This document shows positions 8,974-17,891 of a stretch of 55,202 bases of DNA, in pieces. The stretch lies in assembly GCA_001769505.1 (NCBI GenBank), contig MEOF01000017.1, positions 1-55,202 on the forward strand. The letters are read 5' to 3'. The first letter of the stretch is position 1; each line of letters starts with the position of its first letter. Origin of the DNA: Bacteroidetes bacterium GWF2_33_38. Its GTDB lineage: Bacteria > Bacteroidota > Bacteroidia > Bacteroidales > GWF2-33-38. The translations under genes were made by a program, and so were the position numbers. The notes beneath the pieces were generated by a model. It made no database searches. It saw nothing but the letters and a program-made list of their open reading frames with translations, and was not told where the DNA came from.

Positions 8974-10062
8974 TTAGCCTTTATAAATAGGTAGTTTTAC
9001 GACCTTTGCTTTAATTAATTTTCCTCGAATTACTACAAAGATTTCGGTTCCTGCTTTTACAAAATCTTTTTGCACATATCCCATTCCTATTCCTACTTTC
9101 ATCATTGGAGACATGGTTCCTGAAGTAACTTTTCCAATTATTTTTCCACTTGCATCAGCAATTTCGTAATCATGACGTGGAATTCCTCTGTCAATCATTT
9201 CAAAGCCAACAAGTCGTTGGCTGGTTCCTTCGTTTTTGTGTTTTAAAAGCAAATCCTTATCGATAAAATTTTTGCTATCGGTAAATTTTGTAATCCAACC
9301 CAAACCTGCTTCAATTGGCGAAGTTGTGTCGTTAATATCGTTTCCATATAAGCAAAATCCCATTTCTAATCTTAAGGTATCGCGTGCAGCTAGACCAATT
9401 GGCTTAATTCCAAACTCTTTACCTGCTTCCATTACTGCATTAAATATTTTTTCTCCATCTTCATTTGCAAAATAAATTTCGCATCCACCTGAACCAGTGT
9501 AGCCGGTTGTAGCAAAAATAACATCTTTAACGCCTGCAAATTCTAATTTTTTGAAAGTATAATATTCCATATCTTCAACTGGAGTGCTAGTCAATTTTTG
9601 CATTGCTTTTAATGCTAATGGACCTTGAATTGCTAATTGTGCAATTTCATCAGAAGCATTATACAATATTGCTCCATCGGTATTTTGTTTTACTAACCAA
9701 TTCCAATCTTTTTCAACATTTGAAGCATTTACAACTAACAAATATGTTTCATTGTTAACTTTATAAACTAATAAATCGTCAACAATTCCTCCTTTTCCGT
9801 TCGGGAAACAAGAATATTGAACTTTTCCATCAAATAATTGAGAGGCATCATTTGAAGTTACTTTTTGAATAAAATCTAATGCTTTTGGACCTTTAACCCA
9901 AATTTCGCCCATATGAGAAACGTCAAAAACACCTAGTTTTTCACGAACAGTTATGTGCTCGTCATTAATACCGGTAAATTCTATCGGCATATAAAATCCA
10001 GCAAATGGTAGCATTTTAGCTCCAAATTTCTCATGAATTTTAGTAAATGCGGTATGTTTCAT
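8974..10062 (-). CDS. gcvT: Aminomethyltransferase, glycine cleavage system T protein
   Basis: GcvT moves the aminomethyl group's methylene from lipoylated H protein to tetrahydrofolate, releasing ammonia and 5,10-methylene-THF. The 362-residue protein has the expected start [22 protein letters not shown], the [13 protein letters not shown] segment, and the downstream [18 protein letters not shown] folate-domain signature, ending with the typical barrel domain ([20 protein letters not shown]). The conserved Asp of the folate site (in FDVSHM) is present. The other gcv genes are not in the window, and no glycine riboswitch is seen upstream. The start ATG follows a block of octamer repeats. Confidence 0.95.
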   Translation of the reverse strand: MKHTAFTKIHEKFGAKMLPFAGFYMPIEFTGINDEHITVREKLGVFDVSHMGEIWVKGPKALDFIQKVTSNDASQLFDGKVQYSCFPNGKGGIVDDLLVYKVNNETYLLVVNASNVEKDWNWLVKQNTDGAILYNASDEIAQLAIQGPLALKAMQKLTSTPVEDMEYYTFKKLEFAGVKDVIFATTGYTGSGGCEIYFANEDGEKIFNAVMEAGKEFGIKPIGLAARDTLRLEMGFCLYGNDINDTTSPIEAGLGWITKFTDSKNFIDKDLLLKHKNEGTSQRLVGFEMIDRGIPRHDYEIADASGKIIGKVTSGTMSPMMKVGIGMGYVQKDFVKAGTEIFVVIRGKLIKAKVVKLPIYKG

Positions 10063-10070
10063 AATTTAAA

Positions 10071-10150
10071 GTTTATAAGTTGATTTGTTTATATTGTTTT
10101 TGTTTTAATTGTTAATGGGTTGAGAAGTTGATTTGTTTATAGGTTTATTT
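10071..10150 (-). repeat. Phased 8-bp degenerate repeat overlapping the end of a four-helix-bundle gene
   Basis: Ten consecutive octamers from GTTTATAA (10071) to GTTTATTT (10150) stay in phase; GTTGATTT occurs at both 10079 and 10127 and GTTTATAT/GTTTATAG recur next to them. The block begins just upstream of gcvT and runs past the stop codon of the upstream gene at 10105, so it encodes that protein's low-complexity C-terminus. Confidence 0.6.
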
Positions 10151-10497
10151 TGCGATTTGTGCAAAGCATTAAGCATTCGTCCAATAGTTTCAATTTGCTC
10201 TCTCAAATCATTTAGTTGTTTATCATCTATATGTTTTAAATCATTTGATAATATTAGTTGATTTCGCACTTCGATTAAACTTCCAAATGCTATTTCATAA
10301 AAACGAGCTTGGTCTTTTTTGCTCCAACGAGTACTTCCTTCAGCAATATTACTGCTTATAGAAACACTCGCTCGCCTAAGTTGAGTTGACAATCCATATT
10401 TTTCATCACTTGGAAAACTAGCCGTAAGTTTATAAATACTTTGAACAAGTATTCTTGATTTTTGCCAAACTTCCAAATTTTCAAAACTGTATTTCAT
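10105..10497 (-). CDS. Four-helix-bundle protein (S23-like, 23S rRNA intervening-sequence type)
   Basis: This 130-residue protein matches the four-helix-bundle family first described from ORFs in 23S rRNA intervening sequences; its function is unknown. Diagnostic segments are FENLEVWQKSRIL at the start, YGLSTQLRRASVSISSNIAEG (split here across residues about 40-60) and FYEIAFGSLIEVRNQL. The ATG at 10497 is preferred over a TTG one codon earlier. The C-terminal tail (PINKSTSQPINN) is encoded by the phased octamer repeat that continues into the intergenic region; the same repeat type also abuts the start codon. The gene therefore looks like an insert between repeat blocks. Confidence 0.88.
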   Translation of the reverse strand: MKYSFENLEVWQKSRILVQSIYKLTASFPSDEKYGLSTQLRRASVSISSNIAEGSTRWSKKDQARFYEIAFGSLIEVRNQLILSNDLKHIDDKQLNDLREQIETIGRMLNALHKSQNKPINKSTSQPINN

Positions 10498-10533
10498 CAA
10501 CCTCTCAAATTATAAACCTAAAAACCTATAAAC
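10494..10533 (-). repeat. Five-unit 8-bp degenerate repeat upstream of the four-helix-bundle gene
   Basis: On the + strand the octamers TCATCAAC, CTCTCAAA, TTATAAAC, CTAAAAAC and CTATAAAC are in exact phase and reach into the start codon. They share units (CTATAAAC, TTATAAAC) with the block on the other side of the gene. Confidence 0.55.
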
Positions 10534-10538
10534 TTTCT

Positions 10539-12593
10539 CTAATTACTAAGCACTTTAAATTCCACTCTACGATTTTCTTGACGCCCTTCTTCGGTTTCGT
10601 TTGTTGCTATTGGCTCTAAATAAGCATAACCTTTGTATTGCAATCGGCTGGTACTAACACCTTTCATAATTAAATAATCAACTACGGCTTTTGCTCTTGA
10701 TTCCGATAATTTTGTGTTTAGTTGCAACGTTCCTAAGTTATCGGTATGACCAGAAATTTCAATTTTTATGTTCGGATATTCAGTCAACACCGCTATAAGT
10801 CTATCAAGTTCAGCATTTGATTCAGCACGAAGCGTAGCCTTTGCATAATCGAAGAAAATATTTTTCAGAACAATTTTAGATCCCACAGCCATTTTGTTTA
10901 ACAAAATATCTTTAGTTATTTCCTGATAATTAGTCGCTTCAGGAATATCAAAATTTTCAGAATGGAACAAATATCCATCAGCTTTGACGGCGATTCCGTA
11001 ATTTTTACCTGATGGCAACGAAACAAGATATTTACCTGTCGCACTATTCGACATGAATGTAGAAATAATTTCATTTTTTTCGTTATCCACAATTTCGATT
11101 GAGGCTTCAACTGGGTTTAACGAAATAGCATCTTTAACAGTTCCTTTTAAAATCGTCAATCTCATCGTTTTAATTTCAACACTTTCCTCGATGATTACCT
11201 CACTAATCGGATTTGCAATGCTTGCTATAAGATTATCTTCGTTGTTTTGAACAATAGGTTTTTCGGGACCTCTGAATGTTATCATATAAATATCATATGT
11301 TCCCACACCACCTTCTTTTGCCGAAGCATAATAACCATGTTTTCCACTTGCCGAAAGTACAAAGAATAGATCATCGTCGGGGGTATTTATCGGATAACCC
11401 AAATTTATAGGTTTTGTCCAAAAACCGTCATCGTCTTTAGTTGTATAAAAAATATCAAATCCGCCCATAGTATTATGCCCACGTGAACTGAAATATAAAG
11501 TTCGTCCATCAGGATGCATAAACACGCTGCGATCATCGTACTCTGTATTTATTACGCTTCCCATGTTTTCGGCATCTTGCCATTTTCCTTTTTCGCTTTG
11601 TGTACTTGTATAAATATCAAAACCTCCGAAAGTTTTATCGGTTCTTTCGCTGGCGATGTACATTGTCTTTCCATTATATGAAAAACTTGCATCTCCTTCT
11701 CGTTCTTCGGTATTAATTGAATTAGGCAAAGATTTCGGTGAAGACCACTCTGCTCCTTTTAATTCGCACTTATAAATATCGCCTTCCATGAAAATGAATA
11801 ATTGCTGTCCATCAGGAGCAAGTCCAACAGTTGCATCGTTTTTATCGCTATTTAAGGGTTTTCCCATATTAACAGCTGGAGACCATTTCCCATTTTCACT
11901 TTGATACGATACATAGATATCTTCGTAAAATTGCTGATCGCCTAAATCGCGACTTCCTCCTGTTGTATTCTCACGTCGTGAAGTAAAAATCATCATCGAC
12001 TCATCTGCTGAAATAAGTGGACTATACTCTGGATATCTTGAATTTATTTCTTCTCCAACATTATCGATGAATACACGAACCGGTTCTTTAACTAATTGTT
12101 TTCCTACATTACACTCTTCAATTTTTTTGGTTATATTTTTTCTTTCAAGTTCCAAGTCTTTCGGAGAAAGCATATTTCTATGTTTTTCGTAATATTTTAT
12201 GGCTTCATCGAATTCGTAATTAAGGTGATATCCCCGACCTAACATATAAAAAATATCAGGTGCAACAGTATTTTTAAGTTCAAGGGCTTTTTTGAAGTAT
12301 TGAAGACATTTTCGGGTTTCCATGTTTGAGTACAAATAGCAGGAGCCAATTTTATAATTCAAATCGGCATTATTAGGATTAAATTTTTGTGCCAATAAGA
12401 AGTATTCCAATGCTAATACATATGTGCCCGAAGCTCCGTAAGCATATTGCTTATCTCCTTCTTTTAAATTTTTATAGGCTTCTTTAAAACCTTCTTTATC
12501 GCTTGAAAAATTATCTTTATCGAATTCAACATTTTGAGCGAAAATTATGTTTGATAAAAACAAAAAAGCGAATACTGTATATAATGTTTTCAT
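10539..12593 (-). CDS. PorE-like TPR / beta-propeller / OmpA-domain protein
   Basis: This exported protein of 684 residues likely anchors an outer-membrane assembly to peptidoglycan. The ATG at 12593 gives a signal peptide (MKTLYTVFAFLFLSNIIFAQ) and is preferred over an upstream start. Domains in order: TPR-like helices (about 35-150), PD40/WD40-like propeller repeats (about 185-460; blades such as SADESMMIFTSRR, APDGQQLFIF, HPDGRTLYFSSRG), a carboxypeptidase-regulatory-like domain (about 475-565) and an OmpA peptidoglycan-binding domain (about 590-684; IFFDYAKATL, ISGHTDNLGT, NRRVEF). This order is that of PorE, a T9SS component of Porphyromonas, but the architecture is shared by several Bacteroidota paralogues and no lipobox Cys is present here. 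It follows the TPR gene by 13 bases. Confidence 0.85.
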   Translation of the reverse strand: MKTLYTVFAFLFLSNIIFAQNVEFDKDNFSSDKEGFKEAYKNLKEGDKQYAYGASGTYVLALEYFLLAQKFNPNNADLNYKIGSCYLYSNMETRKCLQYFKKALELKNTVAPDIFYMLGRGYHLNYEFDEAIKYYEKHRNMLSPKDLELERKNITKKIEECNVGKQLVKEPVRVFIDNVGEEINSRYPEYSPLISADESMMIFTSRRENTTGGSRDLGDQQFYEDIYVSYQSENGKWSPAVNMGKPLNSDKNDATVGLAPDGQQLFIFMEGDIYKCELKGAEWSSPKSLPNSINTEEREGDASFSYNGKTMYIASERTDKTFGGFDIYTSTQSEKGKWQDAENMGSVINTEYDDRSVFMHPDGRTLYFSSRGHNTMGGFDIFYTTKDDDGFWTKPINLGYPINTPDDDLFFVLSASGKHGYYASAKEGGVGTYDIYMITFRGPEKPIVQNNEDNLIASIANPISEVIIEESVEIKTMRLTILKGTVKDAISLNPVEASIEIVDNEKNEIISTFMSNSATGKYLVSLPSGKNYGIAVKADGYLFHSENFDIPEATNYQEITKDILLNKMAVGSKIVLKNIFFDYAKATLRAESNAELDRLIAVLTEYPNIKIEISGHTDNLGTLQLNTKLSESRAKAVVDYLIMKGVSTSRLQYKGYAYLEPIATNETEEGRQENRRVEFKVLSN

Positions 12594-12606
12594 GTATTTC
12601 AATCTT

Positions 12607-13680
12607 TTAAAATTCGTTACAATCTTGTAAATAAATTGAAGCATTTTTAACTCCTAATTCATCAGCTTTTTTCCAATCACGGCATGCTCCTTCTAAATCT
12701 CGAAGTTCTTCTTTTGCTACACCTCTATTCAAATATGCATCGCCATAATTACCGTCAATATCAATTGCTTTTGAAAATTCAGTTTTCGCAGCCTCATATT
12801 CTTTTTGTTTGATTTTTACAGTGCCAATATTATTAATTGCATACACATAATCGTTTTTAAGTTTCAAGGCTTCAGAAAAATCTTTCAAAGCTCCGTCATA
12901 ATCTTTTTTGTCGTACTTAGCACTTCCTCTATTATTATATGCAATGTGATAATCGGGTTTGTGCTTTATTGCCATTCCATAATCGATTATAGCTCCGTCA
13001 AAATCGCCTTTTTTGCGTTTAGCGGTTCCTAAATTATTATATGCCAACGCAAATTTTGAGTCAACTTTTACTGCTTTTTCATAATCTTCTATTGCACCAT
13101 CAATATCGTTATTTTTTCGTTTAGCACTGCCTCTATCATTATATGCATAAGCAAAAGTCGGATCAATGCTTATCGCCTGCGAGAAATCAGCTATTGCTTC
13201 TTCATATTTATTGCGTTGAAAATTTATTACACCTCTATAATAATAGGCTTTTACATCTTTAAAACCTTTGTCAATAGCCAGTGTATAATCGTCGAAAGCT
13301 TCGTCGAATTTATTTAATGCATAATTTGCTTGAGCTCTTGCAAAATAAGGATTTGGGACGCTATCGGCATACTGAATTGCCATATTAAAATCTAAAATAG
13401 CTGCTTCAAACTCTTTTAATTCCATTTTCACACTTCCTCGATTAAAATATGCTTGTGAAAATTCAGGACGAAAACCAATTGCCTGATTAAAAAAATCGAC
13501 AGCACTTTTATAGTCTTTATTTTTAAAACTTGCTATTCCGTTATTGTAAGCAAGTTCTGCTTCCTGATTTTCAGCTACTACCAATGTTGTATCAGGATTT
13601 TGAATTGCAGTCGGATTATCTTGCGAAAAAGCTCCCAGCGAGAAAACCATCGCTATTGAAAATAATATAAACTGTTTCAT
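12607..13680 (-). CDS. Secreted tetratricopeptide-repeat protein
   Basis: This 357-residue protein has a signal peptide (cleavage near Ser19/Gln20) followed by about nine consecutive TPR units of 34 residues from about residue 40 to the end. Good examples are AYNDRGSAKRKNNDIDGAI and AYNNRGSAKYDKKDYDGAL. The regular A-Y-N-x-R/L-G pattern leaves no room for a catalytic domain, so a scaffold or protein-protein binding role is likely. It is the first gene of a pair with the PorE-like protein 13 bases downstream, so the two probably work together at the cell envelope. The TPR count comes from reading the sequence and may be off by one. Confidence 0.85.
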   Translation of the reverse strand: MKQFILFSIAMVFSLGAFSQDNPTAIQNPDTTLVVAENQEAELAYNNGIASFKNKDYKSAVDFFNQAIGFRPEFSQAYFNRGSVKMELKEFEAAILDFNMAIQYADSVPNPYFARAQANYALNKFDEAFDDYTLAIDKGFKDVKAYYYRGVINFQRNKYEEAIADFSQAISIDPTFAYAYNDRGSAKRKNNDIDGAIEDYEKAVKVDSKFALAYNNLGTAKRKKGDFDGAIIDYGMAIKHKPDYHIAYNNRGSAKYDKKDYDGALKDFSEALKLKNDYVYAINNIGTVKIKQKEYEAAKTEFSKAIDIDGNYGDAYLNRGVAKEELRDLEGACRDWKKADELGVKNASIYLQDCNEF

Positions 13681-13867
13681 TTTTCGATTTTATTTTTAAA
13701 ATTTCAACCGTAAAGTTATAAATTTATTTATGTTTTTTTTAGTAGTTGGTTCTTTCGTTTGTCAATATTTTAAAAAACAATGTTTAAAAATTTCAATTTC
13801 AAATGTGGAATAAAACAGCAAAAAAGGTTTAGTACTCATTTTTTCTCATCGATTAAAATTAATAATT

Positions 13868-13875
13868 TACTTTTG
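13868..13875 (+). promoter_or_regulatory. Candidate -7 element of the DMT transporter promoter
   Basis: TACTTTTG fits the Bacteroidota TAnnTTTG consensus and lies 27 bases before the ATG at 13903, a usual distance. The -33 element is not clear. Confidence 0.3.
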
Positions 13876-13902
13876 TAGTCATAAAAAAATAAATTGCGTT
13901 GA

Positions 13903-14760
13903 ATGTTTTATCTGATACTTAGCATACTCTCTTCGACACTAATTTTAATTATTTTCAAATTACTTGAAAAATTAAAAATTAGAATTTTTAATGTAATAGT
14001 TATCAATTACATTGTTGCTTCTTTTACAGGTTTATATCTAAGCAAAACAAGCATTTCTATAAGCGAAATACTTGAATCAAATTGGTTAATCAACAGTATT
14101 ATTTTAGGAGTAATGCTTATAATATTGTTTTATACCATTGGTCTTTCATCTCAAAAAGCGGGAATAACCATTACTTCTATTGCCAGTAAAATCTCTGTAA
14201 TAATTCCTATTCTCTTTTCAATTATTTACTATAATGAAACCATGACATGGATTAAAATAATAGCAATAATCCTTGGAGTTTCATCAATCATATTATCAAT
14301 TATTAAAAACAAAGGATTTGAACTAAAAAACATAATCCTTCCACTAACTCTATTTTTTGGAATCGGAATTCTTGATTCAATTATAAAATACACTCAAACC
14401 ACATATTTAACTTCCGATATGTATTCTATTTTCTCGGGTTTATCTTTTTCTTTTGCTGGAATTATAGGAATTATATTGTGTCTTTTCAATTCAGCAATTT
14501 TGAAAAATTTTTTAAGACCTAGAGTTTGGTTTGTAGGAATATTACTTGGATTGGCAAATTTTGGTTCAATGTATTTTTTGCTTATTGCATTAAACGAGAG
14601 TGGAATGGATAGTTCTATTGTTTTTAGTATTAACAATTTAAGTATTGTAATATTTTCGGTAATTGCTGCAATTAGCTTTTTTAAAGAAAAAGTTTCGATT
14701 TTAAATTGGATAGGCATATTTTTATCACTAATTTCACTATTCATTTTGACAAATTTATAA
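13903..14760 (+). CDS. EamA/DMT-superfamily membrane transporter
   Basis: This is an integral inner-membrane protein of 285 residues with about ten hydrophobic segments arranged as two homologous halves, typical of drug/metabolite transporters with EamA domains. Glycine-rich helix ends such as AIILGVSSIILS in the first half and NWIGIFLSLISLFI at the C-terminus occupy matching positions in the two repeats. The substrate cannot be predicted. Its stop codon overlaps the start of the YigZ gene by one base (TAATG), and YigZ is followed after 4 bases by the M42 peptidase. The three genes are likely one operon. Confidence 0.82.
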   Translation: MFYLILSILSSTLILIIFKLLEKLKIRIFNVIVINYIVASFTGLYLSKTSISISEILESNWLINSIILGVMLIILFYTIGLSSQKAGITITSIASKISVIIPILFSIIYYNETMTWIKIIAIILGVSSIILSIIKNKGFELKNIILPLTLFFGIGILDSIIKYTQTTYLTSDMYSIFSGLSFSFAGIIGIILCLFNSAILKNFLRPRVWFVGILLGLANFGSMYFLLIALNESGMDSSIVFSINNLSIVIFSVIAAISFFKEKVSILNWIGIFLSLISLFILTNL

Positions 14761-15374
14761 TGTCGATACAAGATACTTATAAAACTATTTCGCAACCATC
14801 GCAAGGAATATACAAAGACAAGGGGAGTAAATTTATAGCCTTTGCTTATGCAGTATATTCAGAAAATGAAATTAAAGATATTCAAGCAAAATTGCGTAAA
14901 GATTATCACGATGCACGACATCATTGTTATGCGTATCGTTTGGGATACAAAAAAGAAATTTTCAGGACGAATGACGATGGAGAACCTTCAAATTCGGCAG
15001 GAAAACCAATACTTGGTCAAATTCAATCTCACGATTTAACTAATGTTTTAATTGTTGTCGTTCGCTATTTCGGAGGTGTTTTATTGGGTGTAGGAGGACT
15101 AATAAATGCTTATCGTACAGCAGCAGCTGAAGCTATAAAAAATACAAATATCATTGAAAAAACCGTGAATGATATTTGGCAAATAAATTATGAATATCAA
15201 GCCATGCCTGATGTAATGAAAATCATTAAAGACGATAATATCCCACAACTTGAAACAATATTTGAAATAAATTGCACGATAAAAATATCGGTTCGTAAAT
15301 CGTTGATTATGGGTGTAATCGACAAATTGGAAAAAATCGAAACAGTAAAGTGCAACTACTTAGAAACCATTTGA
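14760..15374 (+). CDS. YigZ/IMPACT family protein
   Basis: This 204-residue cytosolic protein belongs to the YigZ family, related to eukaryotic IMPACT. The start at 14760 overlaps the transporter stop (TAATG) and gives the usual N-terminus (SIQDTYKTISQPSQGIYKDKGSKF), so the upstream in-frame ATG is rejected. Conserved segments include DARHHCYAYRLG, NDDGEPSNSAGKPIL and VRYFGGVLLGVGGLINAYR; a second ferredoxin-like domain (DUF1949 type) fills the C-terminal third. The molecular activity of the family is not settled; it has been linked to translation or stress. Confidence 0.92.
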   Translation: MSIQDTYKTISQPSQGIYKDKGSKFIAFAYAVYSENEIKDIQAKLRKDYHDARHHCYAYRLGYKKEIFRTNDDGEPSNSAGKPILGQIQSHDLTNVLIVVVRYFGGVLLGVGGLINAYRTAAAEAIKNTNIIEKTVNDIWQINYEYQAMPDVMKIIKDDNIPQLETIFEINCTIKISVRKSLIMGVIDKLEKIETVKCNYLETI

Positions 15375-15378
15375 TATT

Positions 15379-16293
15379 ATGGAACTACTAAAAGAATTGT
15401 GTGGAATTCATGCCCCTTCAGGTGAAGAGTATAAACTTAAAGAATTTATTCTTGAGTATGTTCAAAACCATAAATTAAATTGGAAAGTTCAGCCCACAGT
15501 TGTTGATGATAACGATATTCAAGATTGTATTTTATTAGTATTTGGAAAACCGCACACAGCTATTTTTGTTCACATGGATTCAGTCGGATTCACAGTTCGC
15601 TACAACAACGAATTGATTAAGATTGGTAGTCCAGATGCAAAAAACAACGATACACTTGTTGGTAAAGATAGTCATGGCAAAATTGAATGTAAATTGAATA
15701 TTGAGCATAATTCAGGCTCAATGAAATGTAATTTTTCAAGAACAATTGATGTAGGAACTAGTCTAACATTTAAAAACAAATTCAAATCAACCGGAAAATA
15801 TATTGAATCGTGTTCGCTCGACAATCGTTTAGGAATTAGAAATGCATTAGCAATTGCAGAGACAATGGAAAGCGGAATCATTGCTTTTACATGCTGGGAA
15901 GAACATGGGGGTGGCTCTGTTTCGATATTATCAAAAATAATTTACGAAAATTTCAATATACAGAAAGCGATTATTTTAGATACAACTTGGGTAAGCGAAG
16001 GCGTGAAACACGATGGTGGAGCAGTTATTTCAATTCGAGACCAATACATCCCTCGTCGAAAATTTATAAATGAAGTTATATACTTGGCTAAAAACAGTAA
16101 CATTCCTTATCAGTTGGAAGTAGAAGACTCTGGAGGAAGTGATGGCTCGGAAATTCAGAAATCTCCCTACCCAATTGATTGGTGTTTTATTGGAATTCCT
16201 ACTACAAACCCGCATTCGGCTAATGAAATTGCATCAAAAAAAGATATTGAATCAAACGAAAAATTATGTAAATATTTAATGGAAAATCTGTAA
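15379..16293 (+). CDS. M42-family metallopeptidase (aminopeptidase type)
   Basis: This 304-residue protein is a dinuclear-metal aminopeptidase. The expected ligands and catalytic residues are visible: the His/Asp pair in FVHMDSVGF (about residue 68), Asp in SLDNRLG, the Glu pair in CWEEHGGGS, Asp in LDTTWVSEG and the last His in TNPHSANE. The N-terminal LLKELCGIHAPSGEE is the family signature. It is a little short for M42 enzymes (about 340-360), mainly because of a compact insert domain, but no catalytic position is lost. It starts 4 bases after the YigZ stop. Confidence 0.85.
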   Translation: MELLKELCGIHAPSGEEYKLKEFILEYVQNHKLNWKVQPTVVDDNDIQDCILLVFGKPHTAIFVHMDSVGFTVRYNNELIKIGSPDAKNNDTLVGKDSHGKIECKLNIEHNSGSMKCNFSRTIDVGTSLTFKNKFKSTGKYIESCSLDNRLGIRNALAIAETMESGIIAFTCWEEHGGGSVSILSKIIYENFNIQKAIILDTTWVSEGVKHDGGAVISIRDQYIPRRKFINEVIYLAKNSNIPYQLEVEDSGGSDGSEIQKSPYPIDWCFIGIPTTNPHSANEIASKKDIESNEKLCKYLMENL

Positions 16294-16447
16294 GAAAAAC
16301 AGAGAAGAAAAGAAGACAAATTTAAGCTAAATTTTTATTCTTTCGGTGAAGATTTTTTAATTATAAAACATATCATTCTTGCTATATATCTTGATATATC
16401 TTAAGTATTTTTACATTCCAATAACTCACTAAAAACTATCATATTAG

Positions 16448-17356
16448 ATGAAAAACAAAAGTTTAGTTTCCATCAACGATTTTACCAAAGAAGAATGCTT
16501 AAGAATTCTTGATTTGGCTGAAAAATTTGAAGCAAATCCTGTTCAAGATATTTTGAAAGGAAAAGTAGTTGCCACGTTATTTTTTGAGCCATCGACAAGA
16601 ACTCGCCTTAGCTTCGAAAGTGCGGTATGCAAATTAGGTGGGAAAATTATTGGATTTACCGATGCATCGTCATCAAGCGTATCGAAAGGCGAAAGTCTAA
16701 ACGACACCATCAGAACTGTAGCAAATTACAGCGACGTAATTGTAATGCGACACCCAATTGAAGGAAGTGCAAGATACGCAAGCGAAGTATCAAAAGTACC
16801 TGTGATTAATGCTGGAGACGGAGCTAATCAGCATCCTACTCAAACTCTATTAGATTTATATTCTATTAAAAAAACTCAAGGCAAACTTGAAAATTTAAAC
16901 ATCTGTCTTGTTGGAGATTTAAAATACGGACGTACTGTTCATTCATTAGCTATGGCTTTATCTGATTTTAATCCATCATTCAACTTCGTGTCTCCAAAAT
17001 TTTTACAAATGCCTAAAGAATACAAAATGTATCTCGACAACAAAGGTGTTAAATACGACGAACACGAAGAAATGAAAGATAATATCAAAAATGCCGATAT
17101 TGTTTACGTAACCAGAATTCAACGTGAAAGATTTTCTGACCCAATCGAGTACGAAAGAGTTAAAAATGCGTACATCTTACGTAAAAAGCACTTAGAAGGC
17201 ACAAAGCCAAATATGAAAGTAATGCACCCACTCCCACGCGTTAATGAAATTCATCCCGATGTTGACGATACTACTCAAGCATACTATTTCACACAAGCAT
17301 TAAATGGCGTTTACACTCGCCAAGCAATTTTGGCTGCAATTTTAGGTTTAGTATAA
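16448..17356 (+). CDS. pyrB: Aspartate carbamoyltransferase catalytic subunit
   Basis: PyrB condenses carbamoyl phosphate with aspartate, the committed step of pyrimidine synthesis. The 302-residue chain has the carbamoyl-phosphate motif [14 protein letters not shown] (Ser49-Thr-Arg-Thr-Arg), the [15 protein letters not shown] segment of the active site and the C-terminal [10 protein letters not shown] motif that closes on aspartate. The length equals that of enzymes of the class that pair with a PyrI regulatory chain. pyrI follows after 19 bases, consistent with a c6r6 holoenzyme. No PyrR-type leader is evident in the 154 bases upstream. Confidence 0.97.
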   Translation: MKNKSLVSINDFTKEECLRILDLAEKFEANPVQDILKGKVVATLFFEPSTRTRLSFESAVCKLGGKIIGFTDASSSSVSKGESLNDTIRTVANYSDVIVMRHPIEGSARYASEVSKVPVINAGDGANQHPTQTLLDLYSIKKTQGKLENLNICLVGDLKYGRTVHSLAMALSDFNPSFNFVSPKFLQMPKEYKMYLDNKGVKYDEHEEMKDNIKNADIVYVTRIQRERFSDPIEYERVKNAYILRKKHLEGTKPNMKVMHPLPRVNEIHPDVDDTTQAYYFTQALNGVYTRQAILAAILGLV

Positions 17357-17375
17357 ATTATAAAATCCTTGAACA

Positions 17376-17834
17376 ATGAAAGATATTAAAGAATTAAAAG
17401 TAAGTGCCATAAAAAATGGAACTGTAATCGACCATATTCCCGCAAAAAGTGTTTTCAAGGTAATATCAATTTTAAACCTTGATAAAATCGATAATCATAT
17501 CACTTTTGGAACAAATTTCGAAAGTAAAAAACTTGGGCTAAAAGGAATTATTAAAATATCGGAAAAATATTTTGAAAAAGACGAAATAAATAAAATAGCT
17601 TTAATTGCTCCAGATGCAAAACTCAACATTATTAAAGATTACGTTGTTATTGAGAAAAAAGTAGTCGAAGTTCCCGAAAAAATTATTGGAATTGTTAAAT
17701 GCGTTAATCCTAAATGCATCACAAATCACGAATCGATTACAACTAAATTTACAATTACATCGAAGCAAGATGTTTCGCTGAAATGTCATTACTGCGAAAA
17801 AATTACCAATCAAGAAAATATTGAAATTTTGTAA
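17376..17834 (+). CDS. pyrI: Aspartate carbamoyltransferase regulatory subunit
   Basis: PyrI binds CTP/ATP and controls PyrB allosterically. The 152-residue protein has the N-terminal nucleotide-binding domain (DHIPAKSVFKVISIL, then HITFGTNFESKKLG) and a zinc domain with Cys109, Cys114, Cys137 and Cys140, nearly the same numbering as E. coli PyrI. All four zinc ligands are intact, so contact to PyrB should form. A symmetrical terminator follows 10 bases after the stop. Confidence 0.97.
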   Translation: MKDIKELKVSAIKNGTVIDHIPAKSVFKVISILNLDKIDNHITFGTNFESKKLGLKGIIKISEKYFEKDEINKIALIAPDAKLNIIKDYVVIEKKVVEVPEKIIGIVKCVNPKCITNHESITTKFTITSKQDVSLKCHYCEKITNQENIEIL

Positions 17835-17844
17835 TTTCAAAAAA

Positions 17845-17872
17845 AAAGGTCGCTCAAAATTGAGCGACCTTT
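17845..17872. terminator. Bidirectional intrinsic terminator between pyrI and gdhA
   Basis: A 13-bp perfect inverted repeat with GC-rich core GGTCGCTC/GAGCGACC and a two-base AA loop is flanked by a run of A on the left and T on the right. It can therefore end transcripts from both sides. It lies between the convergent genes pyrI (+) and gdhA (-). Confidence 0.92.
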
Positions 17873-17891
17873 TCAAATCAAAAAAATACAA

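Noticed and set aside
16294-16447. Pyrimidine-responsive leader or PyrR attenuator upstream of pyrB
   Set aside because: No anti-terminator/terminator hairpin pair or leader peptide was recognisable in these 154 bases.
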